From Theobroma cacao (taxonomy: Eukaryota > Streptophyta > Magnoliopsida > Malvales > Malvaceae), in contig NC_030855.1 of assembly GCF_000208745.1 (NCBI RefSeq), positions 25,239,549-25,303,548 of the forward strand: 64,000 bases of DNA, read 5' to 3'. The translations under genes were made by a program, and so were the position numbers. Below the pieces are notes generated by a model. That model made no database searches, had not been told where the DNA came from, and saw only the letters and a program-made list of their open reading frames with translations. This document shows, piece by piece, positions 12,136 through 26,720 of the stretch (the stretch's first letter is position 1; every line of letters begins with the position of its first letter).

Positions 12136-15100
12136 CATTCATTCGTAATATCTATCGTGCTCAATATTAATTTTCGCGTGACTATATCATCAAATCATCA
12201 TATATTATATAAATAGAAAATATCAAATAATATGAAATTTGACTATTATTAATTTTCATTAATTAAAGATGTATTTCTCAATTTGTTTAATCGAAAATAA
12301 AGATCTATTGCAGAAGTCATCGTCAATGTCAGGTTTGGTGCCTAGAAGTTCTGATATCACCGGGTGGGAAAACCCCAAGAGAAACATACACATGCTATAG
12401 CTAACGTAAGCTAGTCAAATATAAGCTTCAAAGCCATCTTTATATAGCTAGCTAGTATAAACATACACACGTGCCACGACCAAACACTGCTTTTAGATGA
12501 AGCTTTGGTTTTACTTTTTCTAACAGGTCTTATGCTTACGTTTTTCTGCCACTGGTCAAGGCTCTTATGGTTTATTAATCCAGGCTTGTTGTGAAAAATT
12601 CCAAGAGAGTGGTGTACTTCTTTGAAGAGGTTGCTTTCCTTGTCGTTGTTTGAGTCCTAGTCCTATACCCAAGCTTGCCCCAGTGGGAAATGGAAATTAA
12701 ACTACTCCAATTCATAATTTCATACAAAAGTCTAATAATAGTTCAACTTTTTAGGTGAATTTACTTTCAAAAACTTAAATTCAGTACCTGATTCATGCAT
12801 ATCTATAAAGAAAAAAGCCATAGCCACCACCCAAATATAACAAACTACTAGTAACTATTTTTGGGTGGCCAATCAAATCAAGTGAAAAGCCATAATAAAA
12901 GTGAGCAACTTGCTCAAGATAAGGCATTCAAATTCCCTAAAAAGTTCCCCAAAAAAAGAGAAAAAGAACTCATATAGTTAAGGAGTAATTAAAGGAACCT
13001 GATGACACCATTGCCACAGAACTTTGATGCTTATATCTTGTGCTTTAATCACAAAGCAAAAGTCCATAAAGATCGAATATATATATATATATAATCACGA
13101 TAATAAATCAAAATTTCAAATCTAAAAACGATAAATTCATTATATTTTTCGATCTGATTTCGTTGATGATGTTGTTAAAGCAAGAGTAAACAGGAAATTA
13201 GCATGGAATAGTGGCAAAGATGAAGGCCGTAAGTGAACATGTACAACAAAACCATGCAATTTTCATAGCTAGTTAAACATGTTCCGAAATGTTTCGTTCT
13301 CCTAAACAATGAATGGAAGTTGATTTGTTATCTATTGAGAAGAATCGAAATAATCAATGTCTAGCTCTGCAACAACTATGCTGGCAAGCCTGACAGAAAG
13401 ACACCTTGGGGGGGCCGGGGGGGGATCCACTGTCATAATATCAACAACCACTTCGACGACGAGAGCGACTTACTCAAGGGGAAGAAATTAATTACATCAA
13501 CTCTAAAAGGTAGCATTAAGGCTTTCTCTCACTGCATTTGGAACAATTGGGATCAAACTTTACACTGTAAATTACCTTGGACGTTGGACCACCATAAGGT
13601 TTAAGACTATTTCCCTACGCACACTAGTCCTTCCTTTAATTAAAGTTGAAATGATATATAGTTGATAGAGTTACTCAACTAAGTAATATATTAAGTCCCA
13701 GGCTGCCCAAAAATTGGGGCAAAGTACTTCTTGGTAGATGCAAAAATAATGGATCATTTAAATCTAGTAAAGAAGGGGTTTGGTCTAATTTAGCTCCTCA
13801 TCAGGATTACATAAAGCTAGTTTCATATTTCAACATTTACTTGCATATTTGCCATTTAACATTAAAGTAAGAATGGTAATGAATATAGTATATATTAATT
13901 TTGAAATACTTGTATCTGAATCTAATTATAAAATTTAATATTCATACTATTCGAATGTGATTAACAATATAAGTATCTTCTTAAAACTTAAATCTATTTA
14001 TTTAGTTAAAATTGATATGAGTTTAAGGTTTGAGATAATGAATATGTTAAAGTTATTAGTTTTATTTGATTTAATCGTTTATGGAGTATTATAATCTTAT
14101 TTAAACGGATCGAGTACCAGTACAATCCTTTACCATCAGTACTCCCTAAAAGTTACTTGTAAAAACATTTTGCAATGGCAATTTCAGAGACCAAAAAGAA
14201 GTTATTATTATTTTTTTTCGTCTATGCAGATGTGTTTGTCAGAGTTATAGGTCTGATAGTTGCCCACCTTCTTCTCGTTTCTACAGCAAAATCTAGGGAA
14301 TACGTACTGAAAGTTCATCCTGATCATAAAAGACAGTAATCAAGACCCATCACCTTGTAGGTTTCACCTTAATGATGAGTCCGATTACATGGTATATCAC
14401 GAACAGATAAATGGGTTTTGCCATGTGACTCAACTTAAAGAAAGATGAAGATTTTGAAACCCATGCATGCCTTTTCCCAAGGTTAGGTTTCAGTGAGTAA
14501 TGAGAGTGGCCAGCTTGATCAGAATTCAGATATGGAACGGTAGGTGCTTGATTTGATCACCTGCTGAAAGCCTGGCAACTGGCACTGCTCTTTACTGACT
14601 GTATTTAATGTCAGACACTTGGTAGTAAGTTGGTAACGCTCAAAATTAACTTCTGTGTTTACCAGGAATTTGGCAAAGCAACTGCAACTGATAGCTAGCC
14701 TAGCACCATCTGCCATTCCATGATCAGATTCCTCCCACCCACGATTTAAACCCCTGGGTCCAATTTTAACACAGTGCCTGGTATAATAACATCTGCTAGT
14801 TCATCACTGCTGATATATTTTCGGATGGATCATTCAATGCAATATTTAAACCCTTTATTGTTCATAACATATATCTCTGATGATCCAAAACTAACGTACG
14901 ATGACTATATTTCATTTGATATGCATGATCCATGCACATTTTTTACTGCATAAAGAGGTCCATTCTTCCTTAATGATCACTGCTTCTTTAACGAGACCGA
15001 TACAAGAGCGTTAATGGCTCTCTTTTCCTGTAAATCTTACCGTCATCGTCAAAAACTCGAAATTGAAACTTCAAATTTCAATATATACAATTCAATATAA

Positions 15101-15626
15101 ATGTTTATTTACCAAATGTTTCCGTCGATGGCGACTTTTGTATTTGAGTTCTAACTTTATATCGATGTCTCTACATTCGTCAATTGACTTTTTATGATAA
15201 ACTTGTTATACTTAGGTGAGAAGTCCATGTCACTCAATAGAATAATTATCTTGATACATGATCATGTTAGATATAGAAAATATTAAAGTGGAGATAAGAG
15301 AATTCTCGTGAAAAATTTGACGAGTATTAAATTATTATACAAAATATATTTAAAAAGTAAAAGGGAAAAGAGTATGTAAATATAAATAAAAAATTTAAAA
15401 GTGAAGAGCTTTAAGCTTGTGATGGCAGTATTTATTGTTTTGATTGCCCATTTTTTATAGTAAAGACAGAAACAAGAGCAGACCAGACAAAGGCACGACA
15501 TTATAATAAGGTGAGAGTTGGGGTTACAGTTCTTACTTTCATGCTGTGCGTCATGCCTGATTCCCCAGACAAACTCACCGAAACTCGAGCCCTTTTGTTC
15601 CTGTCCCCAATGTCATCGCCTTCCAG
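9458..15626. other. Long gene-free AT-rich intergenic region
   Basis: About 6.2 kb without a recognisable gene. Open frames are below 75 codons and not conserved-looking. It contains a TA microsatellite interrupted by an assembly gap, short C/G runs near 10334 and 13410, and a short TA run near 13079. No tRNA, known microRNA sequence or transposon end was recognised by eye. The last few hundred bases are the promoter and leader of the rightward gene at 15627. Confidence 0.5.
12049..12133. repeat. TA dinucleotide microsatellite containing an assembly gap
   Basis: An uninterrupted TA/AT run is split by 24 N (12065-12088), so the true length of the repeat is unknown. Confidence 0.95.
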
Positions 15627-18546
15627 ATGAACTCATCCGGCGGGACCCACTCTCCCGCCACCTTTTGCCGCAAAACCCGGCGTCGACGAAGGTGTGGAAC
15701 GGGAGCTCCGTCAACCCCGCTCCTGCACTGGACTTTCTATAACAACAACGACGAAAAGAAGAAACACCCCCACCACCAACAGCAACACCCCTCCGCACGG
15801 GCTGGAGCTGGAGGCCGACACTTGGAGCTGTCGGCGAGGAAGCTGGCGGCTGGACTCTGGCAGTTGCGGCCGTCTGCTGAGTTGTCCTGCCGCCGAAATG
15901 GTGGCTTTGCCTGTAAACGTAGATCCTCTGACCGCTTTCGGGTACACGGATTATTTCTTTATTGATCAATTTACTTGAAATTATCGTTCCAATGTGAACT
16001 TAATATTTTTTTTATCGTTGATTACGTGTTTTGCATGGAGATTTGTTGGGATTTAAGTATGAATGTGGGTTTGTCTTATTTATTGATTGGATACTGAGAA
16101 AAATGCAGAAAAATGGAAAGAAAGAATCTTGAGCATGAGGGAAAAGTAGCAGGTAATTTGCAGAAACCAGATATAAAAAATGTTTCTTTTAGCTCAGTGG
16201 GGTTCTTTTATATCTGCCTTTGGATGCCAAATTCGACTTACATTTGTTCTTTATTGAATTCAACAAAGCCTGTAGCACATTTCGGATTTATCAACACCCA
16301 ACTTTACTAGGAAATCCGTAAATATTGTATGTTGACAGCTTGGTTTGATGTTTATTGATGCAAGGCTTTGATGACATTTAAGTTGTCATGTCTTTGGCAA
16401 AGGAATGGGAAATATTTACATGTTTTTTTCTCCTGCAGCCTGGCAAACGTGGTTCGGACACAAAGCATGATCAGTTACGGAGAAGCCAATCCACCATATT
16501 GGGTCCAAAGCAGGGAACCCTTTATAATGTATGTGTCTTAATATCACTAGAAGTAGTTGTCTGCCATTTGGTGATCAAGCCATCTTCTCAAATAGGGCAT
16601 TAGAAGGACTCAATTCCCTCCTTGATTATGTTTGTTCAATGGAACATTTGAAGGATAGACTCGATTTAATATGTTAGATTAAGGGTTATTGCTGTTCAAA
16701 CTGCATCCTGTTCATCTTCATCAATGCAAAGTTGTTTCTGTAAACGTTTTATCCTCACAACTCCTGTTTCCATTTTGATTCATTACAGCCTTTGAGCTCC
16801 CTTTGTAGATTGGTTATAGAGTTACCTTTCCCCTGCCCAAGCTTAGGAGCACTTAGGTTTTCTTACCAATGAGAAACTAGCATTTTAGTTTCATACAGTT
16901 TCTTTGCTGATTAATAAGTTCGACTGTCCGGTTATTATTGCCTCTGATTTGTCTAATTTTTCTTTTATTTGTGTAAACTTTTGTAGCTTGAATCTGTTTT
17001 CCCATATTCAAAGTCTGTAACAGAAGGAGCAACTAAGTGGGACAGCAGATGCTTGAAAACACCCATTGAAGCATATTGTTTTGTAAGTCACATGAAGCTT
17101 CTTGAGGATCAAGTCAAAACTGTGTCCTTTGTGTCTGCGCTGCAAGCAAAGCTAGTGCGAGCTCAATTATACATTCATGACCTTGAATCTGAAGTGCGGT
17201 CCTCCAGAAAAAAAGTCAAGTACTTACTGAGGAAGCTTGGAGAGGAAAGAATGGCACAGAACAAGAAAGTACATGATAATATTTATGCACTTATTGATGA
17301 TTTGAAAGGTCAATTGAGCAGGGAAAGGAAGAACCAACAAGGGATGGAGATTCTTAATTCTCAATTAGTAAAGGAGCTTGCTGAAGCTAAATTATCAGCA
17401 ACGAAGTTAATTCAAAAATATGAGGAAGAAAAAAGAACCAGAGCGCTGATGGAGGAAGTCTGTAATCAGCTAGCTACGAAGATTGGTGAAGATAAGGCTG
17501 AAGTTGAAGACCTGAGAATAGAAATCGTGAAAATCCGAGAAGAGGTGGAAGAAGAGAGAAAGATGTTACAGATGGCTGAGGTTTGGCGAGAAGAACGTGT
17601 CCAAATGAAGTTGAGTGATGCAAAGTTGGCTCTTGAAAGTAAGTACTCTCAGATGAACAAGCTGATAACAGTCCTTGAAACTTTTCTGAGGTCAAGAAGC
17701 GCAAGCCTGGGTGTGACAGAGTTAAGAACAGCTGAAGTGATTGGACAGGCAGTAATATCAGTTAGTAATATTCAAGATATTGAGGAATTTTCTTATGAGC
17801 CTTTGAGATCAGGGGATATATTCTCAAATTTTGAAGGACTACAGCAAGTTGAAGTTTCTGAGAGGGAAATTGAACCATGCTTTAATTACTGTTCTACTGG
17901 TGATGTTTCTAATTACCACCCTGCGTGTCCTGAGACAAATAATCATGGCAACGATGGTGTGCCAAAGCATTCAAGTGCATTTGTTGATTACAACAGTGGC
18001 ATGGAAGAAGACAGCAGAGGCCAGGAAAGAGTTAATCATGCTGAGAATCAGGGTTCAAGTTATTGTTTTGAAGAGATTATGAACATAGTTGGTGGATGCA
18101 AAAATGCTCCAAGGTGTGAAATAGAATGGGATGAAACCACCGGTGGAAATACTCCAAATACAGAAATTAGTGAAATATGTTCAATATCTGCAGAATGGTC
18201 AAAGCGGAAAAAATCTTCCGCAAAGCTTCGGACACCATGTGCAAATAGTAGTGGCCACAAAGCAATATCAGACGAAGGTGGTGGAAGGCTTTCAAGTGGA
18301 ACAGTTTCCAGTCTGGGGACAATTTTTCCAAGTAGGAAGTCTGTCAAAGGAGGACTTAGGCACCAGAACTCAATGGGGCAATGGGGTTCTAGAGACTTGG
18401 TAAATCCACACATAGCTCGAGGCATGAAAGGGTCCATTGAATGGCCTAGAGTCCTCCAGAAGAATACTTTGAAGGCAAAGCATTGGAAGCCTGGACTGAA
18501 AGAGAGAAAGTTCAGTTGCACCGACACTGCACCGGTTGATTCATAG
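15627..18546 (+). CDS. Coiled-coil USO1-like protein (At1g50660/At5g41620 family, BRANCHLESS TRICHOME-related)
   Basis: Exons are 15627-15941, 16439-16528 and 16987-18546, all phase 0, giving 654 residues. Exon 1 carries the basic N-terminus, GAPSTPLLHW and the family signature SARKLAAGLWQL. Exon 3 begins LESVFPYSKSVTEGATKWD and then HMKLLEDQ, after which residues about 171-370 form a long Glu/Lys-rich coiled coil; the C-terminal half is polar and probably disordered. Proteins of this group are annotated as intracellular transport USO1-like; the shorter relative BRANCHLESS TRICHOME acts in trichome cell shape. The exon 1 donor (CGG then GTACAC) and the ATG at 15627 are the least certain parts; the first exon is unusually GC-rich compared with the surrounding DNA. 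Confidence 0.85.
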
Positions 18547-18922
18547 GCAAACTATAGGTTTTTCAATATCATTTTTTTAGAAGCAAGTATCCGCAGAGCA
18601 AGGATATGGTCCTGGAAGACACAGACCCAATATCTACTCTTACTAGGTTCTTCCTTTTCTTTGAACCTCTTCAGTCACTTTACAACTCTGATAAAAAGAT
18701 TCTTCTCATCGCTTATCTAGTTTGTTTTTACAAATTACAGTCTCCCAGTCCTGGCGGTTGCCAAGTAAGGCATTCTTGCCTGTCTGTATAACTGATATGG
18801 TTACCAGAATTTATCAATATAATTCTTTTTTCCTGAAACTGCTCATTCCTTAGTTTCATTATTTTTCATTGAATAATTCTTTTTGCTTGATATCAGGTCA
18901 CAGCATCCTAGCTAAATCCTTA

Positions 18923-19890
18923 GGGCATGCTTGGTTGGGGGGAATGGAATAGCCATTCTTTCCCTATTCTCATTCTTGAGATAAAGCTGCATTTGGTTTA
19001 ATAGAATAACTATTTTTCAAAATAATCATTCCAAGAGAAGCTTGAATAGCCATTACCAAGGCTTTCTTGGTAATAGCTATTCTAAATTGTTGGGAATAAG
19101 AAAAAAAGTTGATTAGACAAATATATCATTTTACAATTTAAAAAATTACTTTATAAAAAATACTAAACTTATTTCTTTCTGTCTCTTCCTCACTCTTCTC
19201 TTTAAAGCACAAAAGACATAAAATTTTTTACTTCATTTTCAAAAAAAGAGAAATGAAAATATTTAAATATTATTTAATATATTAATATTATTTCACTATA
19301 ATAAATATTATAAAGCATATTACTTAATATTATTATTTGAATATAATCAATGTAACAAAGAATATTATTTAGTATTATTTAAATTTAATGAAGAATATAT
19401 TTTATCTTTTAATATTAAATATTATTTAATTATAATAAAAAGTTTAATTATCTTCTAATACAAAATATTTTTAAATTATAATAAAAATATATTTGTATTT
19501 TAATGAAAATATTATTTAATTATAATAAAAGTTATTTTGATTTTTATTGCTCAGAATATTTTTTATCTTTTAACAAAATAAANNNNNNNNNNNNNNNNNN
19601 NNNNNNNNNNNNNNNNNNNNNNNNNNNNNNNNNNNNNNNNNNNAGTATTTATTTCTCATCATAGTTTTTTTATTTTTTAATTAAAAATCTTTAAATTTTA
19701 ATAAATAGTATTTTTATCACTTACCCATTATTCCTTAACCATTCTTAAAATTATTCCTGCCAACCAAATAATGGAATAAGTAATAATAGCAATTTCTATC
19801 ATATTTCATTTTCATTAACCAATCTACATAATAGCTATTCTTTCTCTATTCTATTCTTATTCTATTCTTTCTAGTAAACCAAGCATGCCA
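18923..19890. mobile_element. PIF/Harbinger-type (Tourist-like) MITE
   Basis: Terminal inverted repeats GGGCATGCTTGGTT and AACCAAGCATGCCA match at 13 of 14 positions and are flanked by the TTA target duplication (18920-18922, 19891-19893). The ends carry the GGAATGGAATAGCCATTC-type sequence common in plant elements of this kind. The interior is AT-rich, non-coding, and contains a 61-base assembly gap, so the true length is uncertain. It lies about 380 bp downstream of the coiled-coil gene. Confidence 0.85.
19583..19643. other. Assembly gap (61 N)
   Basis: A run of N inside the MITE interior, probably caused by low-complexity AT sequence. Confidence 0.99.
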
Positions 19891-22800
19891 TTAGTTTTCG
19901 CTTGACAGAAATTCAGAGAGTTTTCCCTTGATATTTGGTCTTTAAGAAAAGCCATTATGCCAACGCATATTCAAGTTCTTCTATATGCTAAACCATTCTT
20001 TTCATTGTGCTGGTGGGGCAAGGAGAGTGGAATTGCTTTCCAAGTTGTTTACAACTTTGGGCTCATTTCCAAGAAAGAAGAGAAATAATTTTCGTAATAA
20101 GGTCATTTAAATTTATTATAATTTAAAAAAAAATTCAAAGATTTAGATGCCTATCACAGAATTAAAAAGGAAAAAGAAATGAGAAGAAAAATTTAGATGC
20201 CAAGATGTGATTGTCCCAACTGTTCACATCAGCATAGACCGACCCTCCTTGAACTTTCATGTCTGCAATTATTTGTCTTCATATCATGCATTGTCTCACA
20301 TAGAAAACATAACTTTCCAGTTGCCATTGGGCATTCATTCATCATCATCAGCTTAAAGATATCCCATCTGAAGTCCAATCTTGTCTTCCATGCCCATGTC
20401 AAAGCCACTTGTCTATGAGAATATTATAGTAGCCAGCCCTCGATATGCCTTTATCCCCATACATCAGAAGTTAGATAGTACTTTGTTTGTGCTATCATGT
20501 CATCTAGCAGAACTACCAAAGTGAGATGACATGTCGTGTCCAAAATTAATGGGTTTAGCGAGCAATTTATGAGCCACTATCCAAAGGGTTTCAAAGTATT
20601 TGGATAATGCATTAGCAACAGCTACACTTTCATGGTTGCTTCGGCTTGATTGGCATGGGCTGCTGCAAGCCCATAAATATTTTGCACCTAACTTGGACGT
20701 TCCCGAGCCAGTGGCTGTGGGTGGAAGTTTGAGATCATAATGATGGAATTTTGTTCCTAAACAGAAATATAAATAGGTCTCAAGTACAAACAGATATTTT
20801 TTTCTCTTCATGATCTTTTGTAATGAAACCAAACACTACATCTGGTGCAACTGGTTGTTTAGCTTATATTAATAAAGATAGAACAAAGATCCTTTAATGC
20901 AAAATTCAAGTCCAAATCAGGATAATTAACACCACTAATTGCCCCCACATGCCAACATATGTTACAAGACAGATAGCAGAAGTAACTGACCATTTTGCCA
21001 AGAAAAGATAGTTAAACTGGACAGCAATTTCACTTCTGGTGGGTGATTAAGATCTCAATTCTTGTATGTTGCAAATTGAGATTTCAACCTATAAAGGTTT
21101 ACATGAAGTCCAGCAAACTAAATGCATAGACATGGGACAGGGCTTTTGATGAAAGTTTTGACCTCATATGTGGCCATGTCATTTGAATGAACTTATGCAA
21201 CAGAATGCAGTTAAGCAAAATCAATCATGCTCAGATTCTTTCAAGATATAGATATGAACCCATATTCAGATTTGAGAAAATGAAGGTTTACTTGTATTTT
21301 TTGGTAACAATGTTGACATCCAGCTGCCTCGATATGCATCTGAACATTGCTAAGCTAACTCAGAAAGTTCTGGTGCACATACACATCTTCCAGAACCCTG
21401 GTTAGTTGAGTTTTTAAATGACAATTTTCAAGGTTTATCAGATAACCTAGTTGAAACCCTTGATCAAAAATAAAAAAGATGACAATTGTTTGAGGCAGAA
21501 CATGACCTTGATTTGATCTGCCTTGGGGCCTAGTGACACTTATCATATGATAGGATATATGCCAAAGTGATGTTTTAGGCAAAACAAAGAGCTAGCCATA
21601 GTGTATCCCTTCATGATTGAAAGAAACCCCACCTTCAATGAGAAATGGACCTGGCAGCAGCACCAGAACCACAAGCTCTAGGCACCACACCATGCAAGTG
21701 GGCGGAGCACTTCTCTCTGGTATATAAGAGATAACCCCCCATCATGTAAAGATATATACTTTCTGTTAACTGTCATTCTAACTGATCCATACCAAGAGTA
21801 AGTACAGTTAATTGACACAACTACATGATCAGTTGTAATAAACATAACCCGAAAGTGACTTTACAACCATCTGAAAGTGGTCTTGAGACTCTTTCAAATT
21901 CGTGGAGAGACACTAACTAAAGGTATAGCAGGTTGTAACCTTAAATCAGTGATAGACACAAAGGCAATGGGGTCAATCACTCAACATTCAGAACTATTTT
22001 TGATTAATCAATTAGTTCAATAATTCATGTTTAATGTGTAGGTTTTTTTTAAGAAAGGAGTAGCAATTATGAAATTCAGGACCTTGATGATCAACTTGAA
22101 GAGGCAACATATGGTCAAACAAGAGGATCCCTTTATGTTTTGGAAGGGTAAGATTCTTGCCAATTTCATATTTTATAATAGCATATTGATTAAGATTGGC
22201 TCATTGGTGAATAAATTACACAACTAGGAATCCTTGTATCAGAAGAAAAAGATGCTTTTCTTTTTCTTCTTCTTTTTTTGAAAATGAAAAGATGCTTTTC
22301 AAGTACTAGAATATTGTGATTGTTTATGTCTTTCTATAAAAGAAGGCATGAACAACTACTGCAACTAGTATCTCTCCTAGCTGTGCTGCTGAAGAAAATA
22401 TTGGGATTTAAGTACTTGGCCCCGCCTGGAAATGTTACCAGGATTTATTGCCGTCAGGTTGTCTTGGAAAAATAATGGCAGATAGCTTGCATTTCGACAG
22501 TGCTATGTCATGTATTAAGAATCTTAGTTGTAAGGTAACAGATACAACATGATGAAAATGAAGTAACATAGTTATTAGAAAGTGACAATGACAATAGAGA
22601 GTATGGTCAATCAGAATGTGGGCAAGAAAAAGGAGAAGTAAAAGAGATTGATTAACCTGTCAACAAATGAGAAAACAAAGCTTGTTTAATTAAGTATAAA
22701 AGCACTATATTTGATATTAATCTGAACCATGCATTAAAGTTAGTGCAAATTGCTGAACTATATGCAATTTTCAAACAAGGAAAGAACATTTTGAAGTGTA

Positions 22801-25800
22801 ACTTTCACCATTGAAATTATTGATGATCACACCCCACTTTCTACCCCACCAATAAAGGGAAAAAGAAAGATTAGGAAAATCTAAGAATTCCAATCCCTCC
22901 AAGAACAACCGCTATTTTCATGTGCTCATGGCTACAAAAGCAGGTGGTGTCAGTATAAGAAGCGAGAACTAGTGAACAACTGTACAGGCTCAGTGAGGTA
23001 TGCCACTAATATTTGAAATCCAACCCCTAGGGAAATTGCTGGTCCATCTAGATCCCTCCCTATATCTCTAGTTTGTCAAGGAATAGGGGCTATTTTGTCA
23101 ACCACTCTCAGTAACTCAGCAGCCAATTATTCAACCGCTCTGAGATTCATTGTTCAATATCAGTAATCATAAGTCCAGAAAAGAACATATTTAGAGTACC
23201 CTAACATGGAATATTGTAATTGATCAACACAAGAGAATAAGATGGGTGATGAATTTGGATGGCAGAGTATGAATTAGTATCAGTACTGCACCATTCAAGG
23301 GTAGCAAAACCCTTGTTATGGAACCATCTATCCTTCAAGGGGAGATAAGACGTGTGTGTGCACATGCAAATGTTCATAACAATGAAAGACAGGGCCAACC
23401 CTGAAAGTAACAATTCCAAAATAGGGATCAGTTGGTGGTTGTTGCTGTTCAATCTGTCATTCCTAAAGATAGAATCCATCCCACCACCCACAGTGCTGAA
23501 ACGGTTCTCAACTTGCATTTTTTTTTTGTTGTTATATTGGACTGGATCCCCCCATCTTTGATCATAATCTTTGAATTTCCTGACTCATCACTCTTTGTCA
23601 TTCATATCGATCAGTTCCCCCCTAGAGTAAAGTGAAAACTTTGTCACCTACATGGCACCAAGATATTATAGTGCATGCCAGACTAGCCTTGGCACTGTAC
23701 AGAAATTTGTACTAGTATACGTTTTTCCATTATATTCAGAGGTTCGATCATATTAATAAACAATACGTACAAAGAACAAAACAAAAGGTTAAAGATCGAG
23801 ATAAACCAAAAAAGAAGTCACCCCTCTTGGCTACATCAACAGCATTTTTAAGAGAAATAGAACATAATTAAACAAGAGGAGGCAGTCAAGATTACTGTCT
23901 ACTCTTCAATCCTCATTGGAACACCCATGGGGGTTTGATAAAACAGGAGAGTTAAGCCATGCAAATGTGCCAACAGCCACGTTCATATTTTTTTCATTTT
24001 CATGCAAGTTTTTCATTTACGGTGGGAACTGTCTTGCACTCGCTGTAAGGAGGCGTGGCCCTGTAGTTCAGTTCTAGAAAACGATGGAGCCCACTGCCCT
24101 GCAACATTTGATTGAGTAGCTCGTGCAAGAGTCTCGTTTCATTGGCTGGCCTGACAACTCCGAGCCTTACTTCCCGACAAAGCCCTCCCACCCCAACAAA
24201 ACTTCGCTGATTCTTCCCTAGTACATCAAACCTTTTCTTAAACTAATCACAGTCTGTGTGTCTTTTCCTCGTCGTCACACTCATTAAACTCATAAAAATA
24301 ATCCCCTGATTCCTCCCCAGTACAATCATTACTAAAGCTCTGATCCTACAGATCTAACCGGGGCATGCATTGGAATATATATATATATACACAAGCCATC
24401 ATATGGCCGCACACACATATCGAAATCAAGAGAATTACCAAAAAGTTATTAGGATCTCTACCATATAAAAACCACGCTCCTTGCAAACCATGACATCACA
24501 TGCATCGATATCACAAAATGCTTTGGGGATTTGTTGCAGAGGGGGGGATATGGTGGTGGTTGCGGTGGTGCTGGTGGTGAGTTGTGGCAAGTGTGCAGCA
24601 GGTGAGATTCTGAGTCTGCCTAAATATGACACAGGACCCAGATCTTGTCTTTGGCGTACCCTAAGCCATGGAACTCTCCATATGTATCTCCATGGAGAGA
24701 TCCCAAACCCCATGACATAATCTGCTTTTGCTGATTATGGTAGTGCGTTTTTTGGGCTGTCATGTTTTGGTGTACAAGGACACCCGTGGTGGGTCATGCA
24801 TGCGGAGGGAGAGTTTAGGAGGATTTCTTTTTGATACACATCCGTTGCCTCTCCCATGGACCCTTTTAAATGTCATGAACTCTCTCCCATGTTATTGGAT
24901 GGTTTTTGTTTGATCTGTGAACATATTTTATAGCCGCCATTTGATCCTCAATGGCAATCGGTGATCCCCACCTTGATCAGATAGGATTGCCTCGATTGGA
25001 TTTCGATGTCACATGGCAAGATCCCTCATGCTCAACACAACTATACAATTACCAAATGTTGAGACATGAGCACCTAATGTACATGTTCATATCATCATCC
25101 TCATCACACAAAAGTTAAATACTGACTTGGCGACAATGTCTGCAGCACGATCAATTTCTGATCAATCTGTTAAATTTAATTCAAGTCATAAAAGATGGAA
25201 TTAAGTTTAAGATCCATCTCTCTCTGTGAGTAGTACTTATTTTCTGTATATCTTTTAAGTTTGTTGGGTACCATGAGTTTGTATATTCCTCTTTAACGCC
25301 ATGTAACGATTATCCGATTGCTAAACAAAATGAAGAGAACTGGGGTCCTTATGTACCAAAAGTTTTTGAAGTATATCACAGTGAGCAGAAAAAAAGGAAT
25401 GACCATCCGATTAACAAAGCTAAGCGAGCATAGGATGCTGATTGAACTATGATAGATCAAGTCCTAGCCAAGCCTTGGGTCAGGGTGCCACAATCTGCCG
25501 AAAACCCAACCACTGGGAATGGGTCCAGGGGCAGGTCCGGTCACTGCAAACCGAGGTCCCACCCCCACTGTCAACTCTTCACTAAAAGGCCAACACAAGG
25601 GAGAGAGACTAGCTCAATAATAGCATACTTCAACAATCATTGACAATACGAGTTGATGTATTTCTTTCTTGCAAAATCTTCAATCACAAATTCATTTTAT
25701 TCTTGTTAATTCTAGATTTTTCAAGAAATTTATGATCAATAATTCGTATATAGGTAATATCTCTGTTCTGAAACAATTGAATTATAAAATGATATTTTTG

Positions 25801-26720
25801 TTTTCAAAAATAAAAAAATAGGTGATTTAAATTTAAATTTTTAAATCAAATGTTTGGATTTTATTTGTTACTTAAAATTATATTAATTATATTTTCGTTA
25901 AGAGATAAGAATTCAATTAAATAAAATAAAAAAAATTAAAAACTTGAGATCTTTTTATTATTTTAAGAAAATTAAGGGTTCAAGTTTGGGGTTAAAAGAG
26001 GCTTGCTATTGGGCTTTTTCGTCGGCCTTATGATTGCAAGGTTTTCGTTATGACGGTGAAATTGGTGATAAGGTTTTTATTTGTTTAACAAAACGACAAA
26101 GCAAATCGTGGGACCCCCCCAAAAAGGGGGCCCCCACCCTTCCCCTTTGTATTCTCAACCGCTCAATGTGCCCATCACCAGAGACTTTGCTTTTTCTTAA
26201 CCCTCACCCACAAGTGGGATTAATTTAACCTTCAAACCACTCAAATTAATTAATAAAAAAATTTTAAAAAAATTATTTATTTATAATTGATGTGTTACGA
26301 GCATACTATATCTAAACCATAAATATACAAAAATAAAAATTTAACAAAATTTTAAATTATGAATATATAAATTAATGATATATCATATATAAATATTTTA
26401 TATTTAATGCACCATCAATATAAAAATTTGATATATTATTAATGAATACAATATTTTTTTATTAATAAATAAATTTGAAAATCTAGAATCTTTTAAAATA
26501 AATATTTATATCTTTTATAATAATATATTTATATATAAATATTATACATTAACGACACACTATAATAAATCCTAATTTTTTAAATAAACTTGTTTAGAAT
26601 CTCCTAAAACATCAATTATAGGAAGGCCAATTTATTGTCACTGTCATTAGCCTTAGCCCCCCCTTTTTAAAGAATTAGTAAAAATAAATAATAAATAAAA
26701 AATTAGACCGTCGATAGTTA

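Noticed and set aside
18060..18527. Leftward 155-codon frame
   Set aside because: Antisense shadow of the coiled-coil gene exon 3.
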